Assembly: GCA_016930675.1 (NCBI GenBank)
Contig: JAFGGG010000011.1
Span: 1 to 38,498, forward strand
Length of the DNA: 38,498 nt
DNA from: Spirochaetales bacterium
GTDB taxonomy: Bacteria > Spirochaetota > Spirochaetia > SZUA-6 > RPPD01
Direction: 5' to 3'
In this document: positions 33,678 to 38,498 of the stretch, piece after piece
Position numbering within the stretch: position 1 is the first letter of the stretch
Layout: every line of letters starts with the position of its first letter
Translations under genes and position numbers: made by a program
Notes under the pieces: model-generated
The model's database searches: none
Told to the model about the DNA's origin: nothing
The model's input: only the letters and a program-made list of their open reading frames with translations

Positions 33678-34883
33678 ATGCCTTATACAGCGCAGGAACA
33701 GTTAAAACATAGATTTGTCGGCTCAATATTAAAGATTTTGGCAATTGTGGGATTTATCGCCTATATACCCAGCATGTACCTCTCGGTTGTGGAGCAAGTA
33801 TGGGTGATCGCGATTATAGACACTCTGTTTTATCTGTATATCGTGGTTATCGCTTTCGTGAAAAAAATAGCCGTAAGCGTAAAAATGGTATCATTGACCG
33901 TACTCGCGTACGCGCTGGGTGTGTTCCTGCTTGTGTTCACGGGTCCTTTCGGTGCAGGGATCATCTACTTGTTCGCGTTTATTTTCATCACCGCGATTTT
34001 TTATAAACCTCTTATCACCCTGTTTACCAACATCCTCGTTATTGTAACGTTTATCGGATTCGGTTTGCTCAATCATTTGGATTTACTGCATTGGCACCAG
34101 GGTCTGGAGTCCATGCTGGTTATTGCTGTGAATTTCATCCTGGTCGCCCTTATTCTTTCACATGGCATATCTTTCCTTATGAACGGACTTTCCAGCTATA
34201 TTCAAAAACAGACGATTTTGCAGAAAAAACTTAATAATGAGATGAAACAAAAGGATGCTGAAAAAAACAGGGCAGAGCAGGCTCTGGAAGTAAAAACTCA
34301 CCTGATGAGTGAACTGCACCACAGAGTAAAAAACAACCTCCAGGTAATATCCAGCCTTATTAATCTACACCTGAGCAAACAGACCGCTAAAACCGACAGG
34401 CTGCAGGGACTTAAAGACAGGGTCAAAGCCATCTCTATGGTGCATTGGCTCCTGTATAGAAACGACCAGGTAGCGTGCATTGATCTCAAGAACACGCTGG
34501 AGCATATTCTGGACAATCTATTTATGTCGCTAAAGGCGGCCAATATCAACTTTACCAAAGAGATAGAGGTTGGAGATATGCAGATTGGTGTGGATAAGGC
34601 GACCTTGATTTCACTTGCGCTGAATGAAATTATTTCCAATTCGGCAAAACACGCATTTCCCGGAGGGAGGCCGGGAGAAGTACATGTCAAGGCGACCGTG
34701 AATAAAGGTACATTGGAACTTTTAATAAGTGATAACGGCGCGGGATTTGACAAATCAGAGTGGAACAACAAAAAGAATTTCGGCCTGGAAATATTGTCTA
34801 CACTCTTGAAACAGCTCAAAGCGAAATATCACCTTGATACTAAAAACGGCACGCGGTATAACATAAATATCCTGACAGAATAA
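33678..34883 (+). CDS. Membrane HisKA_2 sensor histidine kinase
   Basis: The protein is 401 aa. Six hydrophobic helices fill residues 15-170. A coiled-coil segment follows (KKLNNEMKQKDAEKNRAEQA), then the HisKA_2 phosphoacceptor (ELHHRVKNNLQVISSL, His214/215). The ATPase domain has ALNEIISNSAKHAF (N box), ISDNGAGFD (G1) and NFGLEIL. This is the type with short six-helix sensors and no obvious extracellular domain. No response regulator is adjacent, so it is an orphan kinase. Confidence 0.9.
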   Translation: MPYTAQEQLKHRFVGSILKILAIVGFIAYIPSMYLSVVEQVWVIAIIDTLFYLYIVVIAFVKKIAVSVKMVSLTVLAYALGVFLLVFTGPFGAGIIYLFAFIFITAIFYKPLITLFTNILVIVTFIGFGLLNHLDLLHWHQGLESMLVIAVNFILVALILSHGISFLMNGLSSYIQKQTILQKKLNNEMKQKDAEKNRAEQALEVKTHLMSELHHRVKNNLQVISSLINLHLSKQTAKTDRLQGLKDRVKAISMVHWLLYRNDQVACIDLKNTLEHILDNLFMSLKAANINFTKEIEVGDMQIGVDKATLISLALNEIISNSAKHAFPGGRPGEVHVKATVNKGTLELLISDNGAGFDKSEWNNKKNFGLEILSTLLKQLKAKYHLDTKNGTRYNINILTE

Positions 34884-34916
34884 GGTAAATAAATTTAAAT
34901 TTTGCATTATATTTAT

Positions 34917-35558
34917 TTATTTCACTGTCGCATATCTAAGCCATACATAATTATTCTCCAAAACTTCACATTTAATAAGTTTGAGATCAATCACACCCTC
35001 AAATGTAGTCAGGTCCGGCGCTATATAGATTGTCTTATTGCTTGTTCCTCCAGTCAGCTGCGGAGATATTAATACGCTTATCTCATGAACCAGGTTTTGT
35101 CTTAAAAGCACTCCGGCCAATATGCCGCCGCTGTCAATTCGAAGAACATTTATCTTAAACCTGTTTTTTAATTCTTTTAACGCTGATGTCAAATCCACGT
35201 TCGTTTTTCCATACACCAGGGTATGTATGTTTTTTTGTTTTAGCTTTACAATGTATTCTTTGGGAGTGGTTTGGGAACACAATACAATAGGGGTATCGTT
35301 CCACCACGCCTGCTTTTTTATAAGATCCCAATTGTTAATCCTTCCCTTACTATCGACGACTACCAGATATTGGTTGTCCAACTTTTCAATATTGTTCTCT
35401 GTTGACATTTCCGCTTCCAGCATGGTTGTGCTGCCGGAGATCATGGCGTCCATTTTCCAATCACGGATTAGTCTGTAATACAAAAAATTATCAGGTTTTA
35501 TCCAATCGATACGGCCGTCAACGCTACAGCCGATATGCAGTATTATTTTTGGTAGCAT
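34917..35558 (-). CDS. RibD C-terminal / dihydrofolate-reductase-like protein
   Basis: The protein is 213 aa. It fits the RibD_C reductase fold: LHIGCSVDGRID near the start, MISGSTTMLEAEM, VLRIDSGGILAGVLL, and LVHEISVLISPQLTGG near the end. It probably reduces a pyrimidine or flavin-type substrate with NAD(P)H. No other riboflavin gene is nearby. It is the second gene of a unit with the membrane methyltransferase, 14 bases downstream of it. Confidence 0.82.
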   Translation of the reverse strand: MLPKIILHIGCSVDGRIDWIKPDNFLYYRLIRDWKMDAMISGSTTMLEAEMSTENNIEKLDNQYLVVVDSKGRINNWDLIKKQAWWNDTPIVLCSQTTPKEYIVKLKQKNIHTLVYGKTNVDLTSALKELKNRFKINVLRIDSGGILAGVLLRQNLVHEISVLISPQLTGGTSNKTIYIAPDLTTFEGVIDLKLIKCEVLENNYVWLRYATVK

Positions 35559-35572
35559 CTGATTGTTCCTTT

Positions 35573-36112
35573 CTATATTAGCAGACCCGGCAGCATACGA
35601 TCCTTTACCTTTTTTTTATATTCACGATACTTATCGCCAAGTATATCCTCCAACATCTTTTCCTCGGCTAGAATGTGGATTAAAAATGCCAGCCACCATA
35701 ATGGAACAGTGCACAGACCAATAATCGACCGGAACATGATACAATAACCGATAAACCACAACTGTTCACAGAGATAAATAGGATTACGCACAATTCCATA
35801 AAATCCCGTGGTTTTCAGTTCCATATCGGGCTTTGGCGGTGTCAATGATCTTATAGAAAACGTGGGAATTCCAATGAAGAGACCACATGCCAGTATTACT
35901 CCGCCTATAATCCAGTACAGCTCCCATAACTCAAACCTTGGTTGGGGTACAAAGGGGAGGGGAAGCATGAGACGACCAATTGTTACCAATGAGACGATGG
36001 CAAAAGCCACAGGAAATTTTGCCACTTTATCCGGTCTGCCCCACATGCCCACGGCCATGGTCATTCCAAACATACTAATTAATGCCCAAAAAAATGGATT
36101 ATTAATTATCAT
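35573..36112 (-). CDS. Isoprenylcysteine-methyltransferase-like membrane protein
   Basis: The protein is 179 aa with about five membrane helices. The C-terminal signature GFYGIVRNPIYLCEQLWFIG followed by EEKMLEDILGDKYREYKKKV is that of the ICMT/PEMT-type membrane methyltransferase family. It probably methylates a lipid or a small hydrophobic amine or thiol with SAM. It is the first gene of the minus-strand pair. Confidence 0.88.
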   Translation of the reverse strand: MIINNPFFWALISMFGMTMAVGMWGRPDKVAKFPVAFAIVSLVTIGRLMLPLPFVPQPRFELWELYWIIGGVILACGLFIGIPTFSIRSLTPPKPDMELKTTGFYGIVRNPIYLCEQLWFIGYCIMFRSIIGLCTVPLWWLAFLIHILAEEKMLEDILGDKYREYKKKVKDRMLPGLLI

Positions 36113-36176
36113 ATAATATTCCTTTCCGCTAATAATTTTATTCTTGAGTATTCACGGTGTCAAGCGGATCTCGGAG

Positions 36177-36899
36177 ATGTTACATTACATTTTAATTATA
36201 AAAACCAAAGCGTACTTCCGGTATATAGTCAGGCAATATAAACCTGTACGGCAGGATGACATTGTCCTCTGTTCCTGGTATATTTTTTTTGTGGACTACG
36301 ATCTTTCTCTGTTGGAAATCTCTACAAATACTGCACTCAAAGCTGCCGTGGTTAAAAAAGCCTACCGGGAAATGCTTAAAAAATACCATCCCGACTTTCA
36401 TAAAAACGATTTAGAATACACAGAGAAGATCATCGCCATCAATGACGCCTATCGGCGGCTGTTAAAGCGCCTGGGACAAGGGAGCGGAGTGAAACATAAG
36501 CAAGCGGCAGTTTCCGAAGTAATGGGCACGCAAGGGCTGGTTAAATACAAAGACCAGGCCTATGCGTTTTATAAGCAGGGTTTTACTCATTTCGATAAGA
36601 TAACCTCGGCCGGGGATCCTAAGAAAGGGCTGAAGGTAGCCTGGGCGGAGATGTCCGTTAAGGCCAAAGACATCCCGCGCCAGGTGGAAAGGGAATCGGA
36701 GGAGATCGCTGAGATTATTTCCAAGCAGCTGTTCCATGCCGGCCGGGCCATCTATTATTTTTCTATTGTAAGAAATGAATACGACGAATCGGAATGGGCG
36801 TATGATGCCCATCGTAAAATCATTCACATAAAAAAATACCTGGAAAAAAATCTGACCATGATGAAAGAGTTTTTAGAGCACAGGGGATATAAGGTGTAG
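36177..36899 (+). CDS. J-domain protein
   Basis: The protein is about 240 aa. ATG 36177 is chosen over TTG 36144; the ribosome site is poor for both. The J domain lies at about residues 38-100 and includes VVKKAYREMLKKYHPDFHKN with the HPD triad and NDAYRRLLKRLG. The C-terminal 120 residues are helical and not recognised. It should stimulate an Hsp70 partner. The hydrophobic N-terminal 35 residues are unusual for this class. Confidence 0.8.
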   Translation: MLHYILIIKTKAYFRYIVRQYKPVRQDDIVLCSWYIFFVDYDLSLLEISTNTALKAAVVKKAYREMLKKYHPDFHKNDLEYTEKIIAINDAYRRLLKRLGQGSGVKHKQAAVSEVMGTQGLVKYKDQAYAFYKQGFTHFDKITSAGDPKKGLKVAWAEMSVKAKDIPRQVERESEEIAEIISKQLFHAGRAIYYFSIVRNEYDESEWAYDAHRKIIHIKKYLEKNLTMMKEFLEHRGYKV

Positions 36900-37011
36900 G
36901 GTTCGGGCTTTTTAAAAGATTTAATATCTGAAGCGGCGTACCATCCTGCAAGGAGAGGGGTCAAATACAGAATGAATGGGCCTAATAAAATACACTTTTT
37001 TTATTATTACC

Positions 37012-37782
37012 CTAGATTGATAATTCATAATACCAAGCTGCGTGACCTAAAAATTGAATCCGATTGTTATTACTTACACATGGGGCATGATTCTTTTCAA
37101 ATTTAGATGCATTTTTTATTGAATTATTTAATTCATTTTTAATTTCAGGATATTTATTTAAATAATTTTTAATTGCATTTTCAGCATATTCTTTACTTTG
37201 AATAAAGCAAAGAAATGCAATAACTCTATGAGGATTATTAATCCATACATAAGACAATCTATGGTCCAGGTTTAATACCGGACTTGTTCCTAAAGTAATA
37301 TCTTCAACAAGTTTAGCTATATTATTAAATCTATTAAAAATTGGTAATACAATTGTATCAATAAGATGGATAATGACCCTCAATCGGTCATCACGATAAT
37401 ACTTTATTGCCATATTCCATTCATAACCAGTTTTATCTTGTGGTTCGTATGCTGGATCAAGTGATCTGCTGGCAATCCTGTCAGCAGCAAAAAAAACAGT
37501 AGTAGGCTTTTTAGAAATATTCTCTTCCAACCATTTGCAAAAATGCCGCGATTCAATTCCGGCATGAACTTTAAATACTATATTTTCATTTGAAACATTT
37601 CTTTCAATAGAGGAAGAAAAACTGATTTCGAACTTAAAGTTGTTATCTAAACTTCTAGCTGATATACGATGACGACTTTTTGCGCAAGAAAAACTATATT
37701 TTTCATACGCGTTTGCGATTGTTTTGCAACAAAAATCAAAAACATCTGAAGATTTTTCAAATTCAGGATAAGATGTAATCAC
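37012..37782 (-). CDS. Hypothetical cassette protein, 5' end truncated by a stop
   Basis: The called frame is 256 aa from a GTG at 37782. Homologous-looking codons continue upstream (ILSDNEQERIKRLNEIV), and a better start lies at ATG 37845 with a GGAG site. Codon 5 of that frame is TAA (37831-37833), one base from AAA (Lys). The gene is either broken by a nonsense change or restarted at the GTG. I recognise no domain. It is AT-rich and unlike the main chromosome. It faces the attC-like site at 37920 and no such site follows its 3' end, so it may be the last, truncated member of a cassette array. Confidence 0.6.
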   Translation of the reverse strand: MITSYPEFEKSSDVFDFCCKTIANAYEKYSFSCAKSRHRISARSLDNNFKFEISFSSSIERNVSNENIVFKVHAGIESRHFCKWLEENISKKPTTVFFAADRIASRSLDPAYEPQDKTGYEWNMAIKYYRDDRLRVIIHLIDTIVLPIFNRFNNIAKLVEDITLGTSPVLNLDHRLSYVWINNPHRVIAFLCFIQSKEYAENAIKNYLNKYPEIKNELNNSIKNASKFEKNHAPCVSNNNRIQFLGHAAWYYELSI

Positions 37783-37919
37783 TATTTCATTTAGTCTTTT
37801 AATTCTTTCTTGTTCATTATCTGATAGAATTTAAAATCCATTCATTGTAATTTCTCCATATTCAATATTATCGGCTCATGTATGCGCGACTCTTCCTTTA
37901 AAGCCGGGTATGCTGTTTT

Positions 37920-37964
37920 ATATAACGGACCGGGCTTGCCACAGCCGGCAAGCCGCTGTTAGAT
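37920..37964. repeat. attC-like recombination site of an integron cassette
   Basis: ATATAAC (37920-37926) and GTTAGAT (37958-37964) are the terminal core-type boxes, with arms GGCTTGCC and GGCAAGCC around a short centre. The right box fits the GTTRRRY consensus; the left box has one mismatch to the expected ATCTAAC. On the minus strand it follows the zinc-ribbon gene by about 15 bases, as an attC should. Confidence 0.68.
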
Positions 37965-37982
37965 GCAGTACTTTCTATGTTA

Positions 37983-38384
37983 CTATTCTTCTCCGCCATG
38001 CATTCCTCTATAACCAGTGTATGCTGATAAATTACATTTAATACATTCCAGATACCATTTACCTCTATCCTTTTGATAGCTATTTAATGATGCATTACAC
38101 AGAGGGCATTTTGTGTCCTTAAATGCATTTTTCTCAAGATTAAAATTTAAACCAGCCGCTCCAATCACTCCAAGCAATATTAAAATCATAGTTAAAAACC
38201 AAGGAAATTGAAGCATATTAAAAAAAAGTGTTCCCAGAACCATATATGAGACAATAGTAATAGAAATCATTGCTGATTTTATTGATAATTTCTTTTTTAT
38301 TTTAAGTGAAGAGACATAATCATTATATTTTTTTTGATTTTCAGTTATATTTATTTTCGATTCATCACTAGAATTTAATTCCAT
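37983..38384 (-). CDS. Zinc-ribbon membrane protein in a cassette
   Basis: The protein is 133 aa. The start has a TAGGTAGGAA site immediately before it. Two hydrophobic segments (about residues 37-57 and 63-82) precede a C-terminal zinc ribbon (CPLCNASL and CIKCNLSA, C-x2-C pairs). I recognise no family. It lies between the two attC-like sites, in an open stretch of about 490 bases, which matches a single gene cassette. The codons are AT-rich. Confidence 0.7.
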   Translation of the reverse strand: MELNSSDESKINITENQKKYNDYVSSLKIKKKLSIKSAMISITIVSYMVLGTLFFNMLQFPWFLTMILILLGVIGAAGLNFNLEKNAFKDTKCPLCNASLNSYQKDRGKWYLECIKCNLSAYTGYRGMHGGEE

Positions 38385-38406
38385 TTCCTACCTATATAGA
38401 AAGTAT

Positions 38407-38469
38407 TGCATCTAACGTCCTACGGCTTGCCGAAGGCCAGCAATTTATTCTTAATTTAATTATTATGCA
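38407..38469. repeat. Second attC-like site, degenerate at one end
   Basis: TGCATCTAAC (core ATCTAAC at 38410-38416) is followed by a hairpin (38425-38441) and an AT-rich stretch ending in ATTATGCA. TGCAT and ATGCA pair at the outside. The distal core is degenerate, so the site is less certain than the one at 37920. It borders the upstream end of the zinc-ribbon cassette. Confidence 0.5.
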
Positions 38470-38498
38470 AAACTCATTTACATTTATTTCATACACAC

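Noticed and set aside
36955..36975. GGGGTCAAATAC-like sequence as a REP or transposase-associated repeat.
   Set aside because: Only one copy was seen, without a palindrome or transposase nearby.
1..38498. CRISPR arrays, tRNA or rRNA genes.
   Set aside because: No regularly spaced direct repeats and no tRNA or rRNA signatures were seen by reading; a dedicated scan was not possible.

Overview
This window looks like chromosome from a Gram-negative, probably anaerobic bacterium. Lipoprotein signal peptides, an OmpA-type lipoprotein, PilZ and GGDEF proteins, a HisKA_2 sensor kinase, a chemotaxis-receptor remnant, ferredoxin-nitroreductases and attC-like sites together suggest a spirochaete or a relative. 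That assignment is inference: no rRNA, tRNA or marker gene is present. Composition is moderate GC, with AT-rich islands near 15 kb, 27.8 kb and 37-38.5 kb.

Layout. 1-3.95 kb: a WD40 protein that runs off the left edge, then a TPR protein and a lipoprotein metallopeptidase. 3.95-5.24 kb: two decayed genes, a chemotaxis receptor and a DUF6498-like membrane protein, each with its middle missing, followed by a TM1586-type nitroreductase. 6.1-8.0 kb: a minus-strand pair, a protein of 34-residue repeats and an amidohydrolase, preceded by a structured leader that looks like a transcriptional riboswitch. 8.2-12.9 kb: a PilZ protein, two paralogous small proteins, an OmpA lipoprotein, a collapsed MalT-type LuxR gene and a diguanylate cyclase. 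13-20.7 kb: a polyamine locus. speA diverges from speB, a deoxyhypusine-synthase-like gene and a methyltransferase/ATP-grasp fusion, with a Ser/Thr kinase just downstream. 20.9-31.4 kb: an ARPP-1-like lipoprotein, a PaaX regulator with a GNAT/YoaP protein, an esterase, small secreted or membrane proteins, divergent AbrB and TetR units with well resolved operators, a ferredoxin-nitroreductase and an MFS transporter. 31.4-36.9 kb: a Cys-rich small protein, a GH5 glycosidase with a domain inserted in the barrel, a histidine kinase, a RibD-type reductase with a membrane methyltransferase, and a J-domain protein. 37-38.5 kb: an AT-rich segment with two attC-like sites and two orphan genes, which looks like an integron-cassette fragment without an integrase.

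How the genes work together. SpeA and SpeB should convert arginine to agmatine and then putrescine. The DHS-like enzyme could turn putrescine into homospermidine. The fusion protein could then methylate and ligate a polyamine or amino-acid product. That four-gene set is the best candidate for an undescribed pathway. The second candidate is the leader at 7.89-8.03 kb, where two stable stems are mutually exclusive. The third theme is decay by internal deletion, seen in three genes.
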